Positions 53,392-64,000 of a DNA stretch of 64,000 nt are shown piece by piece; within the stretch, counting starts at the first letter, position 1, and each line of letters starts with the position of its first letter. The stretch is from the NCBI RefSeq assembly GCF_000220395.1, contig NW_004085915.1:1-64000 (forward strand), written 5' to 3'. A model generated the notes under the pieces. It did no database searches, was not told the origin of the DNA, and saw only the letters and a program-made list of their open reading frames with translations. A program made the position numbers and the translations under genes. The DNA is from Ichthyophthirius multifiliis. Its lineage: Eukaryota; Ciliophora; Oligohymenophorea; Hymenostomatida.

Positions 53392-53750
53392 TTTTTACAG
53401 ATTAAAGAAATGTTTTAATTTTTTCTAATTATTAATATCATTTAAGGTCAAGATTATTTAGATAAATTTATTAATTTATATATATTATGTATTTATTTGA
53501 AAGTTAGTAAAATATAATTGAAGGAGCCTCTGAATAATAACTTAATTAAATAGACGATGTATTCAAATATAAAAAAATAAATAAAGAAGATGATAATTGT
53601 ATTATATGTTTAAATAGGTTTATAATAGGTGAAAAGATAAGAAAATTTAAATGTGATCATTATTTCCATAAAATTTGTATTGATGAATGGTTAAAAAAAA
53701 AAAAGTAGTGTCCTGTTTGTAGAATAGACCCGTTTAAAAATAATCAATGA
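52686..53750 (+). CDS. RING-H2 finger protein with polyglutamine tract, putative E3 ubiquitin ligase
   Basis: Single open frame of 354 aa in the ciliate code. The C-terminal RING-H2 (residues about 305-348) shows the full ligand set: CIIC, then CDHYFHKIC, then CPVCR, i.e. C3-H2-C3, with the Trp in DEWL typical of E2-binding RINGs. The N-terminal half is Gln/Asn-rich; a hydrophobic, possibly membrane-spanning segment lies around residues 160-215. A run of 18 TAA codons (53337-53390) encodes pure polyglutamine. Membrane-anchored RING-H2 proteins usually act in ER or endosomal ubiquitination; that role is inferred. Start ATG 52686, stop TGA 53748-53750. Confidence 0.85.
53337..53390 (+). repeat. 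(TAA)18 microsatellite encoding polyglutamine
   Basis: Eighteen in-frame TAA triplets inside the RING-H2 gene. Under UAA = Gln this is an 18-residue polyQ; slippage would change the tract length without breaking the frame. Confidence 0.9.
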
Positions 53751-53790
53751 TAAACTAAATAAAAATTATATATATATATATAGATAAATG

Positions 53791-53822
<32 letters not shown>

Positions 53823-54538
53823 TATATTTTACACTTTTATTTTATATTTTAATTTTATATTTTTCTAATTTTTTTAATAATTATATAAAATTTATAATTT
53901 ATTTATAAATAAATTTTAATCAATTTTAAAATTTTATATATTATTTATTATTTTTAAAATTATCTTTTATTTTTTCATATTTATTTATCAATTTAATGTG
54001 ATATTTTTATTATAAAAAATATTTAATCACGTAAATAATATATATAATAATTTATTGTAATAATTTATATTCATTATTTAATTATTAATTTTTAAAATTT
54101 AATATTTATTATTTTATTATTTTTTATTTTCATTAAAATTATAAATTCGAAATAAATTTAATTTATTATTAATATCACCATTTTAATTCAAATAACTCAT
54201 TTCTACATAAATTATAATTATAAACATAAATATTAAAAAAACAAATAAATAATATTTAAAATTATTAATTTATATATATTTAAAATGATAAAATACCTTT
54301 TTATTAATAATTAATAATAAGTCTAAAAATATATTAAAAATTTACATATTTTTTATTTTAAATAAAAACAAATAATTATTAAATATATATTAATTATTTT
54401 TATACTTTATTTTTTCATATTTATTATTTTTTATTAAACATAAAATACAAAAATTCTATCGAATAAACAAAATTACTTAATAAAAGCAACTTTATTTAAA
54501 AATCAACTAATAAAATAAATAATAAAATAAAATTAAAA
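53751..54538. other. AT-rich intergenic DNA
   Basis: Begins with (AT)-rich microsatellite at about 53768-53825, then near-pure A/T. No ORF, tRNA or conserved motif seen. Confidence 0.6.
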
Positions 54539-57180
54539 ATGCAAACAAATAATTAGATATAAGAAACAATATTAAATCCTACATAAATAAACTTAAATCC
54601 CTTAGAATCAATATATCCATAATCAATAATATACAAAAATTAAAATGAAAAATAATATTAATTAGCTAAAAAATTAAGCGAAATCTAAAAAAAAAAAAAT
54701 ATACTTAATAATTAAAAAAATATACATAAAAAGACACATAATTTTATTTAAATATACTCCAAGAAAATAAATATAGGCCCACCCTAGAATGGAATCAAAA
54801 TTTTGATAAATAAATTAACTAATTACTCTTGAATGTTCAATTAGGAAATAACCGTGCTATGGGTGGTATTTTTGGAGTTACTGTTTTAGGTACAATAGGT
54901 TTACTAGCTTCAGGGTTAAATCCGATTGTTTCAGCTGCAGGAGCGGTTGCAGGAGGTGTTATAGGTTAATATGCAGGTTAGAAGATTAAAAAGAAAAAAA
55001 ATTTAAATAGAAAGTTTAATTGTTTTATCTTCTTTTATTAAAGATGGAATGCTTTATTATTTATGGAAAGTCTTTGGTAGGAAAATATAAGAATGATTTA
55101 AATACTTATAGATATTATATAGAAAAAATTATTGAGTAGTTAAAAATGATATGTTTTATACAATATTTTCGAACTAAATTTCATAGCAAATTAATAAATA
55201 TTCTTTAGATGTTTATTAATTTTATATAAAATAATAAATAAAATATGGAAGCTTTAAAATTAATAAAAAAATTGACTAAAATGAAAATATAAGAATAAAA
55301 AAATAAAGATATTTTTATTGAAAATTATAATTAATTTTTTTAAAAAACAAAGAAATATTATAAGAAAACTAAAATAATATAGAAATTTAATAAAAAAATA
55401 TTAAAACATAAGAAAAAAGTTAAAAAATATAAGAAAAAAATAAAGAAATTTAAAAATAAAATAATGATATTTAATAAGAAATATAAAAAAATAAACAAAT
55501 TTTAAATTAAAATATAAAAATTTTACAAGAAAACTTAAAAAGTAAAGAAAAATTAGAAGAAAATTAGAAAAACTAAGAACACTTTGAATAATAAATAATA
55601 GATGTTGTTTTCAATGTTTTTTACCCTATTTATTAAATTTCCAAAATAAAAGAAATTCGAATAAACTCTGAACTTAAAAAATATATGTTTTCAGTTGAAA
55701 AATTAATAAAAAATTACTATATACTCAAACTAATAGACTCTAAATAAAAAACACATAATCAAAATTTAAAAAATAAAATACAAGAAATCGACGTTTTCCT
55801 AGACAAGCCTATAACAACACAATCTTTCAAAAAACTCTTCAAATAAGAACACATTTAAGTTTTTATTTAAGATTTTATTTATAATGATGAGACTAAAAGT
55901 GCCAATTAAAATGAAGTAAAAGGTGTATCTCCTATAAATGACTAGTAACTAAATAACGAAATTAACCATAAATAAAATAAGACTAATAAAGATAAAAGTG
56001 ATTAAATCCAAGGCAGAGTGATCGACTTATATATGAATTGTATTGAGGAAGAATAAAAAATTGAAAATTAACAAAAAGAAGAATAAATATCTCAAGAAAA
56101 AGAAAAAGAGATAAAAACAGAAGAAAATAAATAAGAAAAAGACTTTAATATTTTCATGAAATAATCTACTTTAAAAATTATATTTGATAAACTTCCAAAA
56201 AATAACGCTGAAAACGAAAGTGTTTTTAACCAAACTTCCTTTTCTAAAAAAGGAAAATCCAAAAAAACAAATGAAATTCCATATATTAAAAAACTAGAAA
56301 TTCTTCCTTAATAAAAAACAAAGAAATTATTTAATCTTAATCTTTAAATTTAAATTAAAATATTCCTTTTTAGAAATTGAATTCAGATTTCGATACAGAT
56401 AATAAAATTAATTTATAATAAAATAATTTACTAATAACTTAAGGCGAGAAAAACTAAGAAAACTAAAAATTCAACACTTAGACAAACAAATAAAAATGCC
56501 AATACTCGGAAAAAACAGAAGACCGAAATACACAATTTAAAATCAAAAATATGGAAAAACTCAAAAATTTAACTGAATTAATAAGCGAAAACCCAGAGAT
56601 AGCCCACAATAATTGGGAATCAGTAGTTAGAAAAGGAAATACAATATCAATTTTTACAAAGATGATTCCAGGGAATCCCTTGTGTTTTGGTAAGAGCGGA
56701 AGCACTTATATAAGGATGTACTTCCGAAGAAGTATTTGTGTAAATATATGACGCAAAAATAAGATAATAATGGGATAAAGTGACTTTAGGATTTCAAGTT
56801 GTAGATACTATTTAGGAAGGGTTGGATGTCATTTATTTTTATATTGATCCTGGTTTAGGAGTTTCTAAAAGAGATTTTTGCTAAACTAGAATTCTTAAAA
56901 AGATTATCCTTAAAAAGGATATATTACTATTGCATTTTATAGTACTTCTCATCCTTCTTGTCCGGAAAAAAAAGGGTTCTTAAGGGCACATTCATATATT
57001 TCTGGGTATGTTATTAGACCTTAGGGAAATGACACTTCATTAACTATATTAACTTAAAGTGATGTTAAAGGAGTTGTGCCGAAATAAATTGTTAATTATA
57101 TTGCGGCTAGATAACCTCCAAAATGGATTGAGACAATGTAAAAAGGATGCATTTAATATAGGAGTAGTTTAAAGAAATGA
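54539..57180 (+). CDS. START-domain lipid-binding protein with glycine-zipper N-terminus and coiled coil (frame-broken)
   Basis: The C-terminal 200 residues form a START domain (StAR-related lipid transfer): NNWESVVRKGNTISIFTKMI, RAEALIQGCTSEEVFVQIYD, IRQQWDKVTLGFQVV, GVSKRDFCQTR, YITIAFYSTSHPSCPEKKGF, VRAH-like FLRAHSYISGYVI and a final amphipathic helix PPKWIETMQKG. The N-terminal part has a glycine-zipper hydrophobic segment (MGGIFGVTVLGTIGLLASG; AAGAVAGGVIGQYAG), and the middle is a Lys/Gln/Glu coil. Single-base frame breaks occur in the A13 run at about 54690-54703, at one or more places in 55030-55560, near 56360, at the CCC of 56677-56679 and the A5 of 56897-56901. Coding signal continues across each break, so I treat it as one gene with sequence errors; two genes (zipper protein and START protein) is the alternative. 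Confidence 0.58.
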
Positions 57181-58410
57181 TAATATGTATTATTTATTTA
57201 TATATAAGAAATTAGATTTAATATTATTTTAATTTTAAATAAGTAAATATTTTTTTAAAATAAATATATAGAAATAAGCATAAATATAATTTATATGAAA
57301 TTAATCTGTTTTTTTATATTTTATTTTGCTTTAATATAATTATTATTTTATTTTTAAATTTTTTGTATTTTTTTTTTTTAATAAGTTTTAAATTAATTCT
57401 TTTAATATTTTTTTTTGGGAAAATGACAGATTTACTTAAATATTATTTATTTTCTTTATTTTTAATTTATTTTTTTATTAAACAAATTAACTTTAATTTT
57501 ATTTGCGCTATTATTATTTTAAATTAATTTTTTTTTGGTGAAATCAAAACTATACTTAAATATCTTAATAAATTAATATTTTATATAAAATTCTAACCTC
57601 TATTTATATTTTAAGAATTTAATTGTTTGAATTGAATATATAATTATTATAAAATACTGAACTAATTTTTCTAAGATATATAATAAATATATGAAAGGTA
57701 AAAAATATTTAAATGCTTTACAATTTGACTTTATTATTAGTTTTCTAAATATTTGATATAATATCTTTTTTTTTTCTATATTAATTTTTTTTTTATCCCA
57801 AAATAAATTTCACCTAAAAAGCTTTTCATTTTTATAATTAAAGAATAGAAATATGAAAATAAATTGAAAGATTATGCAATTTTTATTAAAAAAAAAATAC
57901 AAATATAAAAAAATGAAATAATAATAATATAGTGTTTTAAAACAAATCTATTTATATATTTTTTTAAAAAATAGAATAAATAATTTCAAAAGATATTTAA
58001 ATTTATATATAAAAAATAAAAAATTTATGTTAGTATATAATTTATATATAGATATATTAAATAATTTTATTAATTTTTTTTTTTTTTTTTTTTAATAACT
58101 TTATTTAATAATATTTAAAGTCTATTAAAAACTTAAAATTATTTTATTTTTATTATTTATATAAAAAAAAACTCTTATAATTCATAAATCGATTTAATTC
58201 TATTTAATTCTATTAAAATTATATTTATATTCAAATTATATTCAAAATATATATAATATTTCTATAAGTATCTACTTTTAAAAAATATATAAATAATTTA
58301 TGAATAAAAAATATATAAGCAATTTATTAATTAAAAATTAAATTAATAATTAATATTTTTTTTTATATGTATCTTTTAAAAAAGTTAATATATTAAATTA
58401 ATAAAATAAA
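57181..58410. other. AT-rich intergenic DNA with imperfect direct repeat
   Basis: About 1.2 kb, near-pure A/T. Two T-run/GG/...ACTTAAATAT blocks at about 57411-57452 and 57529-57574 look like diverged direct copies. No coding frame. Confidence 0.45.
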
Positions 58411-59203
58411 ATGAAAGTTTATGTTCATTTAAAATTCGCACATTCAGAATAAGAATATTAAACATATTTACATGAAATACCCTAAGATAAATTAGATAAT
58501 GATTATACATTAAATAATTTTATTTAAGATGCTGCCAAAACTAGAACTGATATAAATTTATAATATGCTTAACTTTTAACTAACGAAAGGTATTATATTT
58601 TATTTTATTTTATTTAAAAAATATTTAATTATTAGTGCAAAACCAATAAAAAATTTAAATATGCTTTTTAGTAACTTTTTTGATTAAAAAAGTGATGTAT
58701 ATATAATTTGTGGTAATATTTTTCTTTTTTTTAATAACAAATTGTATATTAATTTTTAAAATAATAAAACAAAAGATTAGCCATAACCTATTGCAGTTGG
58801 ACGAGTTGATGAAAAAAAAATATATTATGAAACAATTAAGAATTTTACTTTTTATGAATCAGGAGAATGGAGTGTTAAGTATTTTATTTTTTTAAAATTA
58901 AAAATTCAATCATATTAAATTTTTTACAAATTAAATTAAAGAGTATTATTAGATTTTCCAAAAATACATTAACATAACGCAAAAAAAATATCTTGCAGAT
59001 TTTTAGAAACAAGCTTTGAATTAAAAGTGCATGAATTTAATGGAAAAAATTATTAGTTTTCTGCTCCAAGAACTATGTATAGTCTTGATCCTGAAAAATC
59101 TAAAATCTAAATAAAGGAAAATTAAATAGTAATTTTAATCAGAAAAGCAAAAAAAGAAGATTCTTGGTTTACTTTGTTTAAAGTAAAATGTATTGGAGAA
59201 TGA
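58411..59203 (+). CDS. CS-domain protein, calcyclin-binding protein (CacyBP/SIP)-like
   Basis: Four exons (introns 58590-58635, 58713-58775 and 58879-58941), 206 aa, length an exact multiple of three. The C-terminal half is a CS (p23-like) beta-sandwich in the CacyBP pattern: TFYESGEWSVKVLLDFP, ISCRFLETSFELKVHEFNGK, then VILIRKAKKEDSWFTLFKVK. The N-terminal half (MKVYVHLKFAHSEQEYQTYL...SDVYIICGDQ) replaces the short helical dimerisation domain of animal CacyBP and is unassigned. CS proteins act as Hsp90 or ubiquitin-ligase adaptors; CacyBP bridges Siah, Skp1 and S100 proteins. The adaptor role here is inferred from family. Confidence 0.75.
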
Positions 59204-59713
59204 GATACAAATTAAAAATATAATTTTTTTAATTAATTATTATATAATTTTACTAAAAAATTTTTTATAAAATATATAAAAATAAAAGCTTATCCATTTA
59301 TCAAAACTATTAAAAATAGTTTAATTTGTATATTTATAAGAAAAAAAAATATTATCAAAAATTTAAAAAGTTAATAATAATTAAATATTTCTATATATAT
59401 ATAAATACAAATAATGTTAAACTGTAATATTACATATGTACTTATAAATACTTTTTATACTATTATATTTAATATTTTTTATAATTATTTATAATAGAAA
59501 TAAGAAAAAAATTATTATATTATTAAGATTATATTTAATGAAATAAATTCTATAAAATTTATAATAAAAAAATTTATTTTTTAACTTTATTTTCAAAAAT
59601 GCAAAATGTTTTAATATTTTTTTTAAAAAATAAAAAAACAATATTCATATATATTTTATTTTTAAAAATATTAATAACTTTTTATTCATAAATAAATAAT
59701 TTATATATTACTA
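59204..59713. other. AT-rich intergenic DNA
   Basis: Near-pure A/T spacer of 510 bp between tandem genes; no recognisable feature. Confidence 0.6.
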
Positions 59714-60354
59714 ATGACTGCAGCATTTGTAATTAACCCTATTAAATTTATTACTTTATTTCTTTAGCTTATTGCTGGTTGTATAGTTTTATATTCATAT
59801 GTAATTTAAAATAATCTAATAAATTTAATTTATTAACTTTAAAACAAAAAAACCAAATTAAATAGTATGAAAATGTATTTGCAGGTATATCAGCAAATGC
59901 GAAAATAAATTCATCTGAATATAAAGAAGCCGAAAATAAGTATGTTTATAAATACTAATTAATAATTAACTATTTATTAAAACAGTTGTTTAGCAGCAGG
60001 AGGATTAATAATTTTATTTACATTAATTGAAATAATAATAGTTATTTATGGAATAACTATGCTTTATGATTAAATTAATATAATATGTAATAAAAATAAT
60101 ATTATTATTTATATATATATAAACTTAAAAATAAAAGAAATTTATTTGCATATAATTGGTTTTCTTTTACTTATATGGTTTATTTTAGATAAATGGCATT
60201 ATTTATCTTTATGGTATATTTTTGGATTATTTAGGTAAATATTTTAAATTTAAATAAGTATTTTTATTTTATAACATGTAGTTTAATTCCAGGGTTAATA
60301 GAATTAGTTTCATGCATTCATGCTAAAATATACTATAGATCTATAAAAATATGA
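59714..60354 (+). CDS. TMEM107: TMEM107, ciliary transition-zone membrane protein
   Basis: Five small exons (introns 59801-59865, 59940-59985, 60087-60137 and 60235-60281) give 143 aa, nearly the length of animal TMEM107 (about 140). Four membrane helices: FITLFLQLIAGCIVLYSY, a long extracellular loop with an EYKEAEN motif, AAGGLIILFTLIEIIIVIYG, then HIIGFLLLIWFILDKW, and YLSLWYIFGLFSLIPGLIEL. The block F(I)x(D/E)+W...WYIF....(L)P...E is the TMEM107 signature. In animals it recruits Meckel-syndrome proteins to the transition zone gate at the cilium base; the same location is expected here, since ciliates have transition zones with MKS/TMEM components. Confidence 0.85.
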
Positions 60355-60521
60355 AAAATTTAAATATTTGATTTGTTTTATTTAAACAATATTTTATTAA
60401 TTTATATATGTATACAGAATAAGGTTGTTTTGTTTATTATTAATTAAGTTAATTTTTTTAAAAAATAATTCTCTGTTTTTACAATTAATTTAATAATGAT
60501 AAGAGAGTTTTAAGATAACAA

Positions 60522-60524
<3 letters not shown>

Positions 60525-60574
<50 letters not shown>

Positions 60575-60590
60575 ATATATATATATAATT
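60525..60590. repeat. (AT)n microsatellite
   Basis: A 46-bp uninterrupted AT run followed by TATT and a further short AT run, 40 bp before the start of the DENN gene. Probable length polymorphism; effect on the promoter unknown. Confidence 0.88.
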
Positions 60591-60630
60591 TTTAAATTTT
60601 CAATATTTATTTATTACATTTTTATTTAAA

Positions 60631-62648
60631 ATGCAAATTTAAGAAAAGACTTCTATTTCATAATAAAATAAATTTTAATAATTTTCTAAATAATAACTAA
60701 CACTATTATTAGAGCAAAGCCATGAATATAACGATAATTTATTAAAAATAATTGAAGAATTACATTATTAAAATAAAGATTATAAAAATAAACTCGAATA
60801 AATGTCGTTAAATAATAAATAATTATAAGAACAGAACAAAATATAACAAGATTAAACAAATATATTTTTATCAAGAATATAAAATTATGAAGAAATACAA
60901 GAAAATATGAAGTATAAAATTGAAGACTTATTAAAAAATAATTAAATTTTATAATAGCAATGTAATAAATTATAAAATAGTACTTAAAATGATTTAGAAT
61001 AATTATAAATTTCCAGAAAAACATCTGTTCCATGTAATATTCAAAATGAAATAAAGCAAGAAATTATAAAATAATAACCATAAAATTAATCCAAATAATT
61101 AAATACATCAAATAATGTATCCTTAAATATTAAAAAATAAATTACAAATAAACTAAACAATTATATGATTTAATCTTCTAGGTATAATAATAAAGAGGAT
61201 TTTCATAACAAAAATGTTCAATATTTAAGTATTTCTCAATATTCAAATAACGAAAATATATAAGAATATAAATAAAACAGTATTAATAGTAATTAATTAT
61301 AAAGTAATACTAATAATAATAATTAAAACAAAAACTTAAATTAAATTATAGCGCCTTAAAAACAATTTATTTTTGAAGATTTAAGCAATTAATAATACAA
61401 TAGTTAGTATAAATTTAAGTAAAACTTAAATGATATCACATAATATAACAATAGTAATAAAAAAATATTATATCTATTATTTTTTTTTAATATATAATAA
61501 TAAAAAAAAAGCAAATAATAATATATAAAAAATACAATATTTAAACTATTCAAAAAGAAAAGATATATCGAAATGTTCTTTAAGTTCTTACCAATAGTAA
61601 TACAAAAAAAAATATATATTTTAATAAAAAAGACTTTAATATTAATAGAATACAAAATAGTTTATATAAGAGTAGTTAAAATTTAACAAATAGTAACATT
61701 AATAACAATTATGTAGATACTAATAGTAATTTAATTGAAAATATAGATACATAAGAAGGTGTAGTAGATATAATTTAAGGTTTAAAAACATCATAAAGAT
61801 ATAATAACAATGATTTATAAATAATGAAAAATGAATACTAATCATAAAAACAATTTAAATTAATCCAAAACTTTTTATTAATATCAGCTTAATTAGATAA
61901 TATTGAATAAAAAATAAAATCTAAAATTTTTAAGTTAGTTTTATATTTAAAAAATATAAAAAATAAATAAATTTATAGTTTAGATTCATAAATAATATAT
62001 TTATAATCACAACCTAAATCAAGTAGTGAAATTGAAGAACTTAATGTTATAAATTAATTCATATTTCCTTTTGGTGTTGAAATTAAAAAATAAAAAAGAA
62101 AAAATACTGATATTGATATAAAAAAGTTAAAAAAAATTAATTTATTCATTTCTACTAAAAAAAAAAAAAAAAAAGTTTATCAGAAATAAAAAAACTTGAT
62201 AAAAATAAAGATGCTTTTATTTTTGTTATTAAATCGCAAGATTCTTATGATAAAACCGGCATTAAAAATAGCGAATCTTTATAAGATATTTGCAATCCAA
62301 ATAAACTTACATATTGTGTTTGTGTTGTAACTAAAGAATATATAAATTAAAGCCTTATTTCTTAAAATACAAATGAATATAAATAAATTAATGATAAATA
62401 ATATTATTATACAGCTTCTAATGTTTATTGTATTACTTCTAAATATCCATTTTTTGATTTCTTTTTTTAAATAATTGAATAATAAATAAGTATGAATTTA
62501 ATAAATATTAAATTAAATTAATTAATTTTTTATTTATTTTATATTTAAAATAGATTAAGTAAACATTAATAAACTAAATAAAATAAAAGAAAATTAATAT
62601 GATAATTAGTTAAGCATAGATATTAAATATTTAAAAGTAAATATAAAA

Positions 62649-62687
<39 letters not shown>

Positions 62688-63045
62688 TTATATATTTATA
62701 TATATATTGTTGTTTATATTAATGTATATATATCAATTTTTATAAAATATAAGAATTTATAAAGCACTGAAACTTTAAAAATAATTGATTAATGTATTAA
62801 AGTAAATTATTCTTTAGATTATGGCTTAAAACTTAAATTTTATAAAGAACTACTTACACTAGATATACCTTGTAAATAAGAATGTCTCTATCTAGAATCC
62901 AAATGGGGAATGGTAAATGCTATTTCAAATATGAATGTTTATGAATTTGTATATTTATTATTTTCTTTACTTTTAGAAGAGAATTTAGTATTTGTTTCTA
63001 AAAATAGTACTTTATTAACATAAACATTGTAAAATAATTTTTTTT

Positions 63046-63108
<63 letters not shown>

Positions 63109-63790
63109 TTTTTTCAGGCTACTTTTTATTTCAATAATAAAACCTTTTAGATGGCTTTTTCCAATAATTACATTTTTAACAAATGATTTAATTCATATGT
63201 TTGATTCTCCAGTTCCTTTTATTATGGGAGTTAATAAAGGTTATTAATTTATTAAAGAAAAATAATTTAATAAAACACATGGACATTGTGTTTTTATTAA
63301 TTTAGATAGTTTTGGAATAAGCTAAAAGAAAGAAATTATTTATTAAAATAAATTATATTAATAATTAGTAAATATACTAGAACCAATATTTTATGAATTA
63401 AATTAATTAAATGAATTTAATAATTAATTGAGTGAAATAGAAATGTATTAAGAAAACTTTAAAAAATAATAAATTTGTATTAAGGTTTTTAATTGTTTAA
63501 AAAATTACTTTCAAAATCATATACTCATTTATTTACCAAATTAATTAATACTTAATGATAATGTAATAAAAAAAATATATATTTAAAAAAAAAAAAAAAA
63601 ATATAAAATTTATTATTTAAATAAAGAAATAACTTGATTATGATTAAATTAGATAATAATTTATTTAAAAATAAGGAAATTAAGAATAATTCATTTAAAA
63701 GTTTGTACAAACTTAAATGTTTAATTATTATTTAGAATAAAGATACTAATATTGAAATTTTTATTTTTTTCATAAATAATGTACTTTACT
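60631..63790 (+). CDS. DENN-domain protein (Rab GEF) with N-terminal coiled coil
   Basis: N-terminal about 450 residues are Gln/Asn/Lys-rich coil (KIIEELHYQNKDYKNKLEQ). The DENN module starts with an uDENN segment NQFIFPFGVEIKK, LTYCVCVVTKEY and ASNVYCITSKYPFFDFFFQI, and continues in cDENN with WGMVNAIS, YLLFSLLLEENLVFVSKNST, then PFRWLFPIITFLTNDLIHMF and DSPVPFIMGVNKGY. DENN proteins exchange GDP for GTP on Rab GTPases in membrane traffic. Introns 62490-62553 (64 nt), 62637-62753 (117) and 63029-63117 (89); the last two contain long AT microsatellites. The frame slips near 61480-61570 and in the A18 run at about 62158-62175. The 3' end is uncertain: after an A17 run at 63584-63600, coding character continues to about 63790, but TGA at 63635-63637 is also possible. 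Confidence 0.72.
63048..63106. repeat. (AT)n microsatellite inside an intron
   Basis: About 46 bp TA run plus a short interrupted extension within the 89-nt third intron of the DENN gene, leaving only the splice ends and a T-rich 3' tract as non-repeat sequence. Confidence 0.85.
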
Positions 63791-64000
63791 TAACTATTTT
63801 TTTTTTTGTATTATATTAAAATAATAAACTATTTTGTTTATTATAAAATTAATAATTTTTTATTTTTTAATAAAAAAAGAGATATATATTAATAATCCAA
63901 AATTCATATGATATATTATGTATAATCTAAAAAATATATTTTAATATTATTATAAAAATCATATATATATTATTTTTTACTTAGATATAATATTAGATTA

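Noticed and set aside
60686-61033. 115-aa minus-strand standard-code ORF
   Set aside because: Antisense to the Gln-rich coil of the DENN gene; apparent membrane character is just the complement of A-rich codons.

Overview
The window is the left end of a ciliate macronuclear chromosome. It begins with about 16 copies of the C-strand telomere repeat CCCCAA. All convincing genes read through TAA and TAG as glutamine and use only TGA as stop. Base composition is extremely AT-rich, introns are tiny (about 44-65 nt, GTA...TAG) and intergenic DNA is nearly pure A+T. This fits an oligohymenophorean ciliate with a very AT-rich genome; Ichthyophthirius multifiliis or a close hymenostome is my best guess from composition and code alone. 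Standard-code ORFs fragment every real gene, so all calls come from translation with UAA/UAG = Gln and manual intron removal.

Layout. 1-113 telomere. 536-1776 (+) PLP-dependent class V aminotransferase. 2183-3514 (-) ANTH-like protein. 3929-11621 (+) very large TPR and IQ-motif protein. 11834-14338 a compact sugar-oxidation cluster: amidohydrolase lactonase (-), RhaM-type mutarotase (-) and aldo-keto reductase (+), the last two divergent across 180 bp. 15016-17471 (-) EF-hand protein. 17715-20685 (-) VPS39/TGFBRAP1-type tethering subunit. 20946-30073 (-) a 2,990-residue beta-helix, Cys-rich, polytopic membrane protein. 31885-34327 (+) coiled-coil protein. 35663-36440 (+), 36872-37861 (-) and 39715-40372 (+) three small lineage-type proteins. 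40927-43326 (+) double cyclic-nucleotide-binding protein. 43624-43696 (-) tRNA. 44800-47707 (-) NAK-family kinase fused to an ANTH-like region. 48312-52319 (+) Na,K-type P-ATPase. 52686-53750 (+) RING-H2 protein with a polyQ tract. 54539-57180 (+) START-domain protein. 58411-59203 (+) CS-domain CacyBP-like protein. 59714-60354 (+) TMEM107. 60631 to about 63790 (+) DENN-domain protein.

Themes. Several genes serve membrane traffic (two ANTH-like proteins, one fused to a kinase; a CORVET/HOPS subunit; a DENN Rab exchange factor; a START lipid carrier). Others serve cilia or calcium signalling (TMEM107, EF-hand, IQ and cNMP-binding proteins). The outstanding cluster is the three-gene set that would convert L-fucose (or a related aldose) to its aldonate: anomer interconversion, NAD(P)-dependent oxidation, lactone hydrolysis.

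Quality caveat. At least eight genes contain single-base frame breaks, mostly in homopolymers. They look like uncorrected sequencing indels rather than pseudogenes, because conserved motifs continue on both sides.
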